From: Adlercreutzia rubneri
GTDB lineage: Bacteria; Actinomycetota; Coriobacteriia; Coriobacteriales; Eggerthellaceae
Length of the DNA: 64,000 nucleotides
Assembly: GCF_009755265.1 (NCBI RefSeq)
Contig: NZ_WPOO01000002.1
Coordinates: 1 to 64,000, forward strand
Direction of reading: 5' to 3'
Position 1 is the first letter of the stretch, and each line of letters opens with the position of its first letter. The position numbers and the translations under genes are program-made. Shown one piece after another: positions 27,295 to 36,504 of this stretch. A model generated the notes under the pieces. It was not told the DNA's origin and did no database searches. It was given only the letters and a program-made list of their open reading frames with translations.

Positions 27295-27398
27295 TTGTCT
27301 ATCCTCTCCATCCGTTGGTGCTTATACTCCCGCCACAGTGATAGCAAAGCTGTCACCACGTTGGCCATGGCGGCCAAAGCAATCAGGAATTCATTCAT
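27285..27398 (-). CDS. small hydrophobic peptide, candidate type I toxin
   Basis: A 37-residue peptide starting MNEFLIALAAMANVV. Residues 4-22 are one hydrophobic helix, and the remainder (REYKHQRMERIDKRD) is highly charged. This is the layout of membrane toxins such as Fst or TxpA. A strong AAAGGAGG lies eight bases before ATG 27398. An extended -10 (TGTGATAAT, hexamer 27458-27463) on the minus strand would start the message just before ACCAGCAAAGTCCGT. Its stop codon falls in the shared terminator. It is too short for routine gene callers. Family membership is not proven; a small membrane regulator is the alternative. Confidence 0.6.
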   Translation of the reverse strand: MNEFLIALAAMANVVTALLSLWREYKHQRMERIDKRD

Positions 27399-27478
27399 AG
27401 GCGAAACCTCCTTTGTAGTAGGTCCCGCCCGCACACGGACTTTGCTGGTTCAGTTATATTATCACAGATGAAAGAAAA

Positions 27479-27991
27479 CTAAAGCTGTTCGATATCTCCG
27501 AAATCCTCGGGGGATATATGGTCGAGGAATGTCTTGAACGCCGCCAGTTCCTCTTCCGTCTGCTTCTCACCCTTGAAGAGAAACGGGAACGAAGAAGCGT
27601 CAAGTACCGTCTCTTCAATATAGAGCGGCGCATCTTGCCGAAGCGCCAGGGCAATGGCGTCGCTCGGCCGGGCGTCTAAGGTGATGAGTCGTCCTCCCTG
27701 GGAAAGAACCAGGTGCGCGAAGAACATCTGCCCCTTCGATCCGTAAATCACCATGGAATCGACGCGCGCATCCAAATTGGTGAGCGCATCTAGCATGAGG
27801 TCATGGGTCATGGGCCGCGCGAACTTCACATGCTCCAGTGCCATCCCGATTTGTGCCGCCTCGGTGGGGCCAATCCAAATGGGCACAACGCGCGCCTTCC
27901 CCGCTGGTGTCTCCTCTACGGGTTGCAGAACCAGCACGGACGGCTGGTTCTGCCCCGCCACCACCAATGTCAACACTTTCAACGGAACCAT
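27479..27991 (-). CDS. bifunctional nuclease family protein (BFN/DUF151)
   Basis: 170 residues matching the BFN (DUF151) domain: VVPIWIGPTEAAQIGMAL, RPMTHDLMLDAL and the conserved LDARPSDAIALALR. Plant members have DNase and RNase activity; most bacterial homologues are uncharacterised. The C-terminal 35 residues are acidic. It starts at ATG 27991 on the minus strand, against gyrA, with the candidate toxin locus between them. Confidence 0.88.
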   Translation of the reverse strand: MVPLKVLTLVVAGQNQPSVLVLQPVEETPAGKARVVPIWIGPTEAAQIGMALEHVKFARPMTHDLMLDALTNLDARVDSMVIYGSKGQMFFAHLVLSQGGRLITLDARPSDAIALALRQDAPLYIEETVLDASSFPFLFKGEKQTEEELAAFKTFLDHISPEDFGDIEQL

Positions 27992-28153
27992 GCTTTGTCC
28001 TTTACTCTAGTTCGATGAGAACATGATTGCAGATTGAGCTTTCTATGTTTGATGTCTATTGTCTCATTGTTGAACCAAGCTTATTTAAACTTTTGGAATG
28101 TTTAACCGCTTAAGCCCATCTTCCGGTGACAAAAACATTGAGTCTAGGACGCG

Positions 28154-28261
28154 AAAAGCGACTTATACAGGCATTTCCGAAATAAAACAGGAGCAGGTTT
28201 GCCTGTATAACTCAAAATTCTTGCATCCTGGAGTTTCGAATGTCTGTATAAGTCGCTTTTT
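28154..28261. repeat. nested inverted repeats with alternative pairings
   Basis: AAAAGCGACTTATACAG (28154-28170) pairs with CTGTATAAGTCGCTTTT (28244-28260). The inner TTATACAGGCA (28163-28173) can instead pair with TGCCTGTATAA (28200-28210). The gap 27992-28429 holds no convincing gene; an 88-codon frame across it has no recognisable features. Confidence 0.65.
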
Positions 28262-28429
28262 GCGCATCGAAAGGGAGGATGCTGTCACGGAAGGTGAAAT
28301 AATTCATATTCTGATTAAGAGGATACTACTCGTGCCGTTCGCGGCGTGTCGTGTACGTTTTTGAAATCGGGAAAATTTTCCTTGACCTCACCTATGAAAC
28401 AGGCTTAAGATAGTCAAGCACTTTTTCAA

Positions 28430-28506
<77 letters not shown>

Positions 28507-28516
28507 TTACTTTGCG

Positions 28517-28564
28517 ATAAACGCTCCACCGTGAGCCGAGTTAGCCGGTGGAGCGTTTATTATA
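28517..28564 (+). terminator. terminator after tRNA-Ile
   Basis: A 15-bp perfect stem ATAAACGCTCCACCG/CGGTGGAGCGTTTAT (28517-28531 with 28546-28560), then TATATTT. Confidence 0.8.
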
Positions 28565-28644
28565 TTTCGGGCCAGAATCGGCCGATTTTCTTTAAACTGA
28601 CGAAATCCCGAACGAGCAAAGTGATGACTGCTAGTGCATGCCAT

Positions 28645-28720
28645 GGGGCGTTAGCTCAGCTGGGAGAGCGCGGGCTTTGCAAGCCTGAGGTCAGGGGTTC
28701 GATCCCCCTACGCTCCACCA
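28645..28720 (+). tRNA. tRNA-Ala(TGC)
   Basis: 76 bases with acceptor GGGGCGT/ACGCTCC (one G-T pair), an anticodon loop with TGC (GGCTTTGCAAGCC), T-arm GGTTCGATCC and encoded CCA. Confidence 0.96.
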
Positions 28721-28730
28721 TAAACGAATC

Positions 28731-28760
28731 AGACGAACACCTTTGGGTGTTCGTCTTTTT
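28731..28760 (+). terminator. terminator after tRNA-Ala
   Basis: An 11-bp stem AGACGAACACC/GGTGTTCGTCT with loop TTTG, followed by TTTT. Confidence 0.88.
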
Positions 28761-28909
28761 GTAGCTGCCTGTTAAGGGAAGTAGAAGCAAGGAAGGGGAC
28801 ATGAGTCATCCCTAACGCATTGCCACTCGCTTAGCTGAGTGCCATTCGTTGAAAAGTAGTTATTGTTTGCCACAGATTGACTCCTTGCAGGGCGTTTTAA
28901 TATAGTCAT

Positions 28910-29302
28910 TACCCTGTCATTTACCTAGTCATCTTCTTTCGGGGTCTCTGTGAAATAGCGAAGAATCACCAGGTCAAAGCCTTGCAATTTGAAGAGAAGC
29001 CATAATTGTCTCATTTGTTGTCATTTTTGGCAGTAGACAAAAAATCTCAGATCAATAAAGTGATCCTTAGCATTGACAGAGAGCTAGCTTGCTAAAAGAT
29101 GATTTGACGGGTAGACAATAGCCTGATGAGCCGTCTAAAATAGCAAGCAAGAGAGCAGGATTGCGAATCAGCTGACGAAGAGAGGCGGCTCTTCGCAATC
29201 AACGAGGAGAAGAGGATCGCCGACGCGCCCGAAGCCCCCGCTTCGCGCGCGTATAGGTGCATATAGCACCAGAGGCGATCGCGAGCAGCAGAGGAGACAC
29301 AA
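28910..29302 (+). promoter_or_regulatory. long, partly structured leader of the first surface-protein gene
   Basis: The first part (28910-28985) is related to the sequence just before the 2000-residue adhesin (44553-44630): TACCCTGTCATTT is identical, and GGTCA follows 62 or 63 bases later. The second part holds stems GCTTGCTA/TAGCAAGC (29087-29094 with 29141-29148) and GATTGCGAA/TTCGCAATC (29159-29167 with 29192-29200). A GGAGA ribosome site precedes ATG 29303. No known riboswitch is recognised. Bases 28761-28909 show no gene. Confidence 0.5.
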
Positions 29303-29602
29303 ATGAGGAAATCGGTCATGGGGGGTCTCGCTGAAAAGAGAATTTTCGGCCGAAGCCTTCTAGCCTTTACTCTTGCAGCTACGTTGGCTTTTCCGGCAGC
29401 GAGTCTTTCTTTCGTTGCCCAGGCCTTTGCCGATGACCCTTCGAATGGTGATGCGGCAGAAGCTCCTGCCGCTCCTGTAGTCGACCCGGTCAAGAGCGGC
29501 GAAATTCACGGCATCGATTTCATGACCCCCACAGCTGAAGATGGTATGTGGGATCTCTTCCGCGTGGAAAACGGCGCGGGGAAGACCATCTATATTATAT
29601 AG
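29303..29602 (+). pseudogene. 5' part of a surface protein, cut off by a frame change
   Basis: 99 codons from ATG 29303 with a GGAGA site. It encodes a signal peptide (hydrophobic LLAFTLAATLAFPAASL, cleavage near AQAFAD) and the first part of the mature protein, then stops at TAG 29600-29602. The stop follows the AT-rich tract TATATTATATAG. Removing two bases from the tract would join it in frame to the 29548-31710 reading (KTIYYIEVEKDG). Together they would make a protein of about 800 residues. It may be a decayed gene, a phase-variable gene caught in the off state, or a sequencing error. Confidence 0.75.
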
Positions 29603-31710
29603 AGGTTGAGAAAGACGGCAAAACCATCGCGCCGCGTTTCGCCTACGCTATTCCCGAGACGCAGGATACCGATCCCGAGGCAAAGGATGCCGACACTTCC
29701 GCGCCCGACTACGCTGGCGATGCCAACTCCTCTCGCATCGCCCAAATTGTCGCGCTGAAGATTGCACAGCCGGCTCCGGCGGCTCAGGATGCCGAGGCCC
29801 CAGCCTCGGTGCCGCAATCGTTGCATGACGTGTTTGGCGACCCGAACAATTTCCCTGCCTATACCGTGAAAGTGTTCGACGCGAAGCGCGGCGGTGACCC
29901 GTTGTACGCGGGCACTATTTGCCCCATCTACGCGAAGCTTGTCAACGACCCCGCCGTGCCGAATGAGGATGAGTGGAAGGTGCTCGGCATTCGCACGATC
30001 GATCCCAAAAACGACAAGTTCGCGGAAACGGTCGGCGCTGGTGCCAGCTACTATAAGAACCTCACGGGCGACATCCCCATTGTCTTCCAAAGCGCGGAAA
30101 CCACCAAGGATGGCGAGCCCAAAGCCGAGGTGCAGGCCGCTGACACCACTCATGGCCAGCGCCTCGTCGTCACCTACGAGCAAGTTGACGCTGCCGCCAT
30201 CTCCGGCGCCGTCAAGTACGTCGATGTCGATGGCAACATCATCGAAACGGAAATCGTGGAAAACCTCGGCGAAGGCAAAGAGGTTGCTATCAAGAAGTCT
30301 TTCTTCAAGACGACTACCGATGAGGCCGGCCAGGAGACCACGCATTATTATCGCGTCATCCAGCGTCTCACCGGCTCCACCATCATGCTGACGCCCGAGC
30401 AGGCCACGAAGCAGATTCGCGTTATGGAAGTGAAGAACACCGAAGCCGGCGCCTATCAGGTCACCATTAACTATGTGGACGATAACGGCAATACGTTGTG
30501 GACCGACAGCGTAGATGTGAAGGGCAAGGGCTACCAATACACCCTGCCGAACTCCTTTTCGATGAGCGCTGTCACGAATGCAGCGGATGCGCCTACCACC
30601 GACCGCGACAAGGGACAGTGGGGCGTCAACTACTACACGCTGGATTCTTGGACCATCGAGACCAATGCGACGGACGACAATGTGGCCATTGGGGCCCGCT
30701 CGGCGGAGACCCAGCAGGGCAATCCCGTCGTCGCCTTCGAAGCGGGCGAGTATCCGGCCGGCCGCACGGTAACGGCGAAGTACGTCTCGCAGGCCACTAC
30801 GAAGAAGGTCAACCTCACCGTGATGGAAATCAACGGTGAGACGGGTGCTCTTATCGATAAGATCCACTACGAAGTCACCCCGGAGCAGACGGCCACCTAC
30901 ACCCCGGCCCCGAAGAACGGTCTGGTGCCGTGGTCTGGCAATATGGAGCCCATCACCTACGCGTGGGAAGATCTGGAAAAGGGCACCGACGTGCTCCAGT
31001 ACGTCTACTACGTGCCGGAGGACTACACGCCGGGCGATACCTACGACATCACCGTGCAGTACATGAACATCGCCAACAGCCAGATTCTCCGCAGTGAGAC
31101 CATCACCATCGATCCCGAAACGAACGACTTCGTGAACATCCTCGGCGAGGAGCAGTTCGCGCTCGGCGATGACACCTACGTGCGTCTGGCGGGTCAGGAA
31201 ACGGCCATCCGCCATGCCTACTTCTCACCGGCGCGTACCTACACCATTTACTACCGCGATGTGAACGACGAGCTCAGCGCGCAGATCACTATTCGCCGCA
31301 CGCAGATCGTCGACACCGAGCGCGTGGTGACGGTGCCGGGCACCACAGTGATGACGGCCGCTCCGGTTGCTGCCGCCCCCGCTGCGGAAGGAGCCGCTGC
31401 CGATGCTACGGCGCCGGCAACGGTTGATGCCGGTGTGGGCACAGGCGATGCCGCCGCGGTCATCAACGACGATGACAATCCGCTGGCGACGCTTGGCGGC
31501 CAGGACACCGGTACTGAGCGCGCTATCGTCGACGACGAGAACCCGCTGTACTCCGGCCTCGCCCAGGACGTGGCGACCTCCGGCTCGGGCATGGCGCTGG
31601 TCGTAGCCACGGGCGCTATCGTTCTCGTGGTCGCCGGCCTTGGCATCTACTGGTGGATGCGTCGCCGCAAAAAGAACGAGCAAACCGCAACCGATTCGAT
31701 GAACGCTTAA
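29548..31710 (+). CDS. surface protein, main part without its own signal peptide
   Basis: Up to 720 codons, meaningful from about 29590, in the frame after the break at 29585-29602. It contains MucBP-like modules with the pattern YVDVDGNI...ETE and YVDDNGNTLWTDSV, and further beta-rich repeats. Near the end two acidic motifs, INDDDNPLATL and IVDDENPLYSG, precede a membrane helix (VVATGAIVLVVAGLGIYWW) and a basic tail (MRRRKKNE). No LPXTG motif is seen. As it stands it lacks a start with a ribosome site and would not be exported unless the frame is restored. It is followed 15 bases later by the next surface gene, with GGGAGGAGG. Confidence 0.75.
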   Translation: MGSLPRGKRRGEDHLYYIEVEKDGKTIAPRFAYAIPETQDTDPEAKDADTSAPDYAGDANSSRIAQIVALKIAQPAPAAQDAEAPASVPQSLHDVFGDPNNFPAYTVKVFDAKRGGDPLYAGTICPIYAKLVNDPAVPNEDEWKVLGIRTIDPKNDKFAETVGAGASYYKNLTGDIPIVFQSAETTKDGEPKAEVQAADTTHGQRLVVTYEQVDAAAISGAVKYVDVDGNIIETEIVENLGEGKEVAIKKSFFKTTTDEAGQETTHYYRVIQRLTGSTIMLTPEQATKQIRVMEVKNTEAGAYQVTINYVDDNGNTLWTDSVDVKGKGYQYTLPNSFSMSAVTNAADAPTTDRDKGQWGVNYYTLDSWTIETNATDDNVAIGARSAETQQGNPVVAFEAGEYPAGRTVTAKYVSQATTKKVNLTVMEINGETGALIDKIHYEVTPEQTATYTPAPKNGLVPWSGNMEPITYAWEDLEKGTDVLQYVYYVPEDYTPGDTYDITVQYMNIANSQILRSETITIDPETNDFVNILGEEQFALGDDTYVRLAGQETAIRHAYFSPARTYTIYYRDVNDELSAQITIRRTQIVDTERVVTVPGTTVMTAAPVAAAPAAEGAAADATAPATVDAGVGTGDAAAVINDDDNPLATLGGQDTGTERAIVDDENPLYSGLAQDVATSGSGMALVVATGAIVLVVAGLGIYWWMRRRKKNEQTATDSMNA

Positions 31711-31725
31711 AGGGAGGAGGACGAC

Positions 31726-33705
31726 ATGACCAAGTTGCTGCAGAACAAATCGATCATCAAATTCTTGGGAATCGCCCTGTCGATCCTACTGATCGTCGCC
31801 CTTGTCCCCCAGATCAACATCGCCTACGGCTCCAAGGACGACGTCCTAGCCGACACGGGCACGGAAGAATCCGTCGAAGATACGGACGATCTGGAAGGCG
31901 CCGAAGGTGCGGAAAATGCTGAAGGTGAAGAGGAGGGGGTCCTCTCAGAAGAAAACGTTTTAGACGGTGCAACTCTCGATGGGGAAGAGCCGCCTGCAGG
32001 CGAAGAGGCCGGGATCATGGCGACGGCGCTCCCCGAGGAGAATCCCGACGCAGGCGCCGAAACTCCCGCGGATACGACTTCCACGGCGTTGGCCAACAAC
32101 GAATCGCATACCATTGAAGGCGACGTGACCAACACCTCTAGCCCTCTGACCTTCAGCGGGAATGGAGCCTACACCCTCACCGTCAATGGCACGCTTCACA
32201 GCGACATCAGAGTGACCAGCGGCGCTACGCTGTCCATTGTGGGGGCAGGCACAATCCAGGGATCGGGTATCAGTTCTGTCATAGCGATAGTTGGTTCTAA
32301 CAGCAAGGTCATTCTCGGCACAGAAAACGGTGTAGGACCAACCGTTACAGGTGGCAAAGGATCGGAGAGCCCTGGTAACTTCAACAACGGCGCAGGCACG
32401 GTAGGCGGCGGCGTTTTTGTGAACGACGGGGCTAGCTTCATCATGCACAGCGGCGCCATCACCAAGAACGAAGCGGGCGCTGGTGGCGGTGTATTCGTGT
32501 GGAATGGTTGTCACTTCGAAATGACGGGCGGCGAGATCTCCAGTAACAAAGCAAAAGACCCCGATAAAACGGATGACTCCGATGGTCCTTTGCGTGCCCA
32601 TGAAGGCGGCGGAATTTTTACTGACGCAAAAGACACCAAGATAACTGGTGGTTCCATCATTAACAATGAAACAGAGACTACTACCGACTGGGGCGGCGGT
32701 GGCATTTATATCAACAATAATGGCACCTTGATGATTCCCTCTGCCCTTATTACGAACAACAGCGCTGCTGGTCTGGGTGGAGGCGTTGCTGGCTGCCCTC
32801 ATGCGAAAATTATTATCGGAGAGAAGGAAACAACCAGTGCAGGCCAGCTGGAAAGCAGCGCCGCAGTGTTCAAGAACACTGCTTCGGGAACGAGCTATCC
32901 TTTGAATACGGTGCTGCGGTTCAATGTTCCTGCGTCTGTTGTTTCTTCTGGTAAGAATGTTCCCTCGGGCGACTTCTTCCTTACTGGTATGGGCGAAGGC
33001 GAAATTGACAAATTACTAAACGGGGAGAATCCTGGCAACGTAGTCGATGGTAAGCTTACCTACGGATGGAGCACAAAATATACTCTTGAAAATAAGGATT
33101 ATGTGAGCAAGTCTTTTAAGGTTGATCTTGCACAAGACTATTATTGTACTCTCGCGAGCTATGTTTCTGCGGATAATACTCTCGTGCGTGGGGATGGAGA
33201 AACTCTTGCTTGGCGGGGGTTCGAGGTTGGCATGCCTCCCGTGAACGGTTGTTCGGTGAGCGATACTGGATTGTGGTCAAGGGAAATCGGTATTCCTGTG
33301 GGCCAGAGCTATGAATCCCATGATGCCACCCTTTGTCTTACTAACACGGCTACTGCCGATAATGTGAACATAGCTCGAAGTGTCATCATAACAGGAAACA
33401 AAAGTGGAACTCACGGCGGTGGTATTGCCTGCAACGGCGCGATCAAGTTCGGAAAGTTCGACACGGAAGAAAAAACCACGGTGAACCCTTACACGGTTTC
33501 ACTGACGAAGAAAATTGTTAACAGCTTGGGTGATCTTCTAGACATTGGCTCCGATGACGTTTTCCGCTTCGAGTTAACTGACAAAGAAACGAATGAGACA
33601 TACGAAGGATACACCGAGAACGGTGATCTGAAATTTATATTGCCTGGTTTCAGTACCGAAGGCCCGAAAGAAAAAAACCTTCTCTTTGAAGGAGATATTA
33701 ACTAA
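31726..33705 (+). CDS. surface adhesin, N-terminal part with beta-helix repeats; frame broken at 33705
   Basis: 659 codons from ATG 31726, preceded by GGGAGGAGG. It has a signal peptide (KFLGIALSILLIVALVPQ), an acidic stretch, then right-handed beta-helix repeats with GGGVFVNDGA and GGGVFVWNG, like polymorphic autotransporter or adhesin repeats. From about residue 585 it enters a pilin-type beta domain (NPYTVSLTKKIVNSLGDLL, then FRFELTDKETNETYEGYT). The frame ends in LLFEGDIN. Adding two bases in GATATTA (33693-33699) would continue into the next reading. Bases 32200-33700 look lower in GC than their neighbours, suggesting recombination. Confidence 0.75.
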   Translation: MTKLLQNKSIIKFLGIALSILLIVALVPQINIAYGSKDDVLADTGTEESVEDTDDLEGAEGAENAEGEEEGVLSEENVLDGATLDGEEPPAGEEAGIMATALPEENPDAGAETPADTTSTALANNESHTIEGDVTNTSSPLTFSGNGAYTLTVNGTLHSDIRVTSGATLSIVGAGTIQGSGISSVIAIVGSNSKVILGTENGVGPTVTGGKGSESPGNFNNGAGTVGGGVFVNDGASFIMHSGAITKNEAGAGGGVFVWNGCHFEMTGGEISSNKAKDPDKTDDSDGPLRAHEGGGIFTDAKDTKITGGSIINNETETTTDWGGGGIYINNNGTLMIPSALITNNSAAGLGGGVAGCPHAKIIIGEKETTSAGQLESSAAVFKNTASGTSYPLNTVLRFNVPASVVSSGKNVPSGDFFLTGMGEGEIDKLLNGENPGNVVDGKLTYGWSTKYTLENKDYVSKSFKVDLAQDYYCTLASYVSADNTLVRGDGETLAWRGFEVGMPPVNGCSVSDTGLWSREIGIPVGQSYESHDATLCLTNTATADNVNIARSVIITGNKSGTHGGGIACNGAIKFGKFDTEEKTTVNPYTVSLTKKIVNSLGDLLDIGSDDVFRFELTDKETNETYEGYTENGDLKFILPGFSTEGPKEKNLLFEGDIN

Positions 33706-36457
33706 TGAACAGAAAGACGCGGGTTTTGTGTCTTCTATTCCCGACGGTATCGATGTTCATGTCAGTCTGAATGTCAAAAAAGAGGTGGCTAGCTACAAAG
33801 AAAAGGACAACAACGTTCTCCTGACTTCCACGACCTACACCACCACGGTCAACTCGGTGCAGATTGGCAATCAATCGGGCGACGATGCTGCAACAGTTAC
33901 GAACACGCTGGATTTGAAGACGTCTGTGAACATTCCGGTGACGAAGATCGCTGATGGCATCGCGGCTAACACATTCACATTCGGGCTTAAGGATGTTACG
34001 GCGAATATCGACTCCCTGGTGGATCAGGCTGGTAACAAGATTACGCTGAAGAATTCCGTCAATCTGGCCGAGCAGGCGCTGACGGATTCGGACGAGACAG
34101 CCACCATCGCGGTAGCCGACTCTACCTCCGAGGTAGTTTCAGGAACAGACGCCAAGACCTTCAAATTCAACTATGCACCCACAACTGCCGAAGAAACCCA
34201 CTGGTACGTCATTGCCGAGCAGCCAGGCGCAACGGCGGGCGTCGTGTACGACACCACGGCCTATCTTGTGAAGATCACCACGACGCTGTCTGAAGACGGC
34301 CGTAGCTTGAGCACGGCCAAGAAGGTTTACAAGACGGTTTCCGATTCGAGTGAGCTGCAGGAAGTAGCCGGTGATATCGGCGTCACCTTCACCAATGTGG
34401 CCACGCCCAAGGGTACCTGGCAGTTCAAGGCCGACAAGTTCTTCTATGGCTTGGGCGCTCCGCATGACTGCAGCTTTACTCTGCAGGAGATCGAGCGCGC
34501 CCCCGAAGCCGGTGAGCCGTTGGCGAACGTGCTCGTGTCGAACGACAACCTCCAGCAGTGGACGGCCAGCATTGCCGCCGCCGACCTCACCGACGGCCAC
34601 GCCTTCATCTCCTTCCCCGCAATCAACTATGAGCAGCAAGGCGAAGGCGAGGGCTTCCAGAACGATGTGGGCGACCACTACTACCTCATCACCGAGGACG
34701 GCGATGAGGCCGTCAAGGACACCACGGCCTATGTCGTGAAGGTGACTGTCGCGGAAGACGCTGCCAATACGCGCAACCTCACCGCCACTGGAACGGTGCT
34801 CGGTTACGCTGACGACATCAACTCCCCGCTGAACCCGCTGACCCTTCCCGAAGGCGAGCTCCCAGCGTTCTACAATACCGACACCTACGATCTGATCAGC
34901 GCTGCCAGCTATAGCGTGTACGCTGCTAGCGGCGAGCCGGTCGATCAGGTGTGCTACGTCGATCCGAAGATCGTCAAGAACCTCGAGGGCCGCGCCATCA
35001 AGTCTGGCGAGTTCGCCTTCAAGCTCATTCAGGTGGCGAACTACAACGACACCGAGGGCGAGCTCATCTCCGCCACTACTAACGACGAGTTCGGCATGGT
35101 CGACTTCGACAAGGCGAACAACGTTTCCGGCGACCTCGAGAACCCCAGCTGCCTGGCTTACACCAAGCCCGGCACCTATTACTACCGCGTCATCGAGGAC
35201 ACCAGCAAGGGCGGCATGAACGACCAATCCGTGCTGTACAGCGATCAGGTGATCACCTTCACCACGGTCATCGAGCAAGATGAGGCGACCGGTCAGCTGG
35301 TGTGCACCGACATGTACTACGGCTGGTGGGACGCCGCGGCCAACCAGAACGTCCGCTTCGACGAGCAGTACGCCGACTATGAGACCCAGCCGGGCAACAT
35401 CGGCGATATGTCGAAGCTGAATCCCGATTGGCACCCGACCATCAACAACAAGGCGCGTCCGATGGATCTGCAGGTGCGCAAGACCAGCGTATCCGATCGC
35501 GATGAGGGCCTGGTGGGCGCCACTTACGCGCTGTACATGGTGAACGAGAACCCGCAGGGCGACATTTGGCTCGCTGAGGCGACCTCCGAGGAGGGCGGCT
35601 GGATCACCTACAAGAACGTGAGCCTTGCCACCAACAACCTGTACTACTTCAAGGAAACGGCTGCGCCCGCGGGCCATACCGTGAGCGAGTTCCGCAGCCC
35701 CTACTTCTACCTCGTGGAAGATGCGACGTCCGCCAACGGCTATGCCCTGAAGTACACTGACACCAAGTACTTCGACGCCGCCGAAACGGAAGCCGCTGCC
35801 GCTCCGTTGGCCGCTGCTGAGGCTCAGGCTCTGCAGGCTGCCATCGCCGCCCAAGCCGAGGCGACCGCGGCCGATGACCAGACCAAGCCCGGCCACAGCG
35901 CCGACGGCAACATCCTGCTGACCTACGACAAGGACGGCGGCGTCTACGACGAAACCACCCAAATCGAGGTGAACAAGCTGGACACGCGCACCCACGAATG
36001 GGTGGAAGGCGCCAAGCTGGTCATCCTCGATAAAGAATCGGGAAAGGAAGTGGCCAGCTGGACTTCGGGCAAGGCTCCCCAGAAGCTGGCGAAGACACTG
36101 AACGTCGGCACCACTTACCTCCTGCGCGAGGTGGAGGCTCCCGGTGAGTACCGCCTGGCCAACGACGTTGAGTTCGTCATCGACAACTACGGCAACGTGA
36201 CCATCACCAAGGGCACGGAAAACGGCAACGCCGAGCTGTCCGACAACACCATCACCCTCTACGACACTATGATGGACGCTGAAGAGGTCGAGCAGCGCGA
36301 GCACGAAACCACCCGCGAGGTGCCGCTGGGCACGATTCTGGCCCAGACTGGCGACATGCTGCCGATCCTGGGCATCGGCCTCATCGTGCTGGCGAGTCTG
36401 ATCGCCCTTATCGTGGCCGGCCGCCGGCGTCGTGCAGGAAAGGATGACGAGAACTAG
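33686..36457 (+). CDS. surface pilin/adhesin, C-terminal part with a LAQTG sorting signal
   Basis: Up to 923 codons with no convincing start or ribosome site (the only start is TTG); it reads as the continuation of the preceding adhesin. Several FctA/Spy0128-like pilin modules are seen (IPVTKIADGIAANTFTFGL; VDPKIVKNLEGRAIKSGEF), then two SpaA/Cna-B-like modules (VRKTSVSDRDEGLVGATYAL with YYFKETAAPAG; VNKLDTRTHEWVEGAKLVI with LLREVEAPGEY). Such modules often form isopeptide bonds. The end has LAQTGDMLPILG, a variant LPXTG signal, a membrane helix and GRRRRAGK. No sortase gene lies in the window. A rejoined protein would be about 1,580 residues. Confidence 0.78.
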   Translation: MKEILTNEQKDAGFVSSIPDGIDVHVSLNVKKEVASYKEKDNNVLLTSTTYTTTVNSVQIGNQSGDDAATVTNTLDLKTSVNIPVTKIADGIAANTFTFGLKDVTANIDSLVDQAGNKITLKNSVNLAEQALTDSDETATIAVADSTSEVVSGTDAKTFKFNYAPTTAEETHWYVIAEQPGATAGVVYDTTAYLVKITTTLSEDGRSLSTAKKVYKTVSDSSELQEVAGDIGVTFTNVATPKGTWQFKADKFFYGLGAPHDCSFTLQEIERAPEAGEPLANVLVSNDNLQQWTASIAAADLTDGHAFISFPAINYEQQGEGEGFQNDVGDHYYLITEDGDEAVKDTTAYVVKVTVAEDAANTRNLTATGTVLGYADDINSPLNPLTLPEGELPAFYNTDTYDLISAASYSVYAASGEPVDQVCYVDPKIVKNLEGRAIKSGEFAFKLIQVANYNDTEGELISATTNDEFGMVDFDKANNVSGDLENPSCLAYTKPGTYYYRVIEDTSKGGMNDQSVLYSDQVITFTTVIEQDEATGQLVCTDMYYGWWDAAANQNVRFDEQYADYETQPGNIGDMSKLNPDWHPTINNKARPMDLQVRKTSVSDRDEGLVGATYALYMVNENPQGDIWLAEATSEEGGWITYKNVSLATNNLYYFKETAAPAGHTVSEFRSPYFYLVEDATSANGYALKYTDTKYFDAAETEAAAAPLAAAEAQALQAAIAAQAEATAADDQTKPGHSADGNILLTYDKDGGVYDETTQIEVNKLDTRTHEWVEGAKLVILDKESGKEVASWTSGKAPQKLAKTLNVGTTYLLREVEAPGEYRLANDVEFVIDNYGNVTITKGTENGNAELSDNTITLYDTMMDAEEVEQREHETTREVPLGTILAQTGDMLPILGIGLIVLASLIALIVAGRRRRAGKDDEN

Positions 36458-36504
36458 GATGTGTCGGGAGTCGCAGGCAACCGCCTGATTGAGATACCAT
36501 GAGG

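Noticed and set aside
28098..28364. An 88-codon frame across the nested inverted repeats
   Set aside because: No ribosome site and no protein features; it only reads through the repeats.
28910..28985. A c-di-GMP-type riboswitch in the surface-gene leader
   Set aside because: A CAAAGCC piece is suggestive, but the conserved core and pairing of the known classes could not be found.
33686..33710. Programmed ribosomal frameshifting as the explanation for the split adhesin
   Set aside because: No slippery heptamer is present at the junction; a two-base indel in an AT tract explains it more simply.
34139..36304. A 721-codon antisense frame under the pilin-like gene, and a similar 541-codon frame at 29590-31215
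   Set aside because: Same GC-bias shadow; the plus-strand products have recognisable domains and the antisense products do not.
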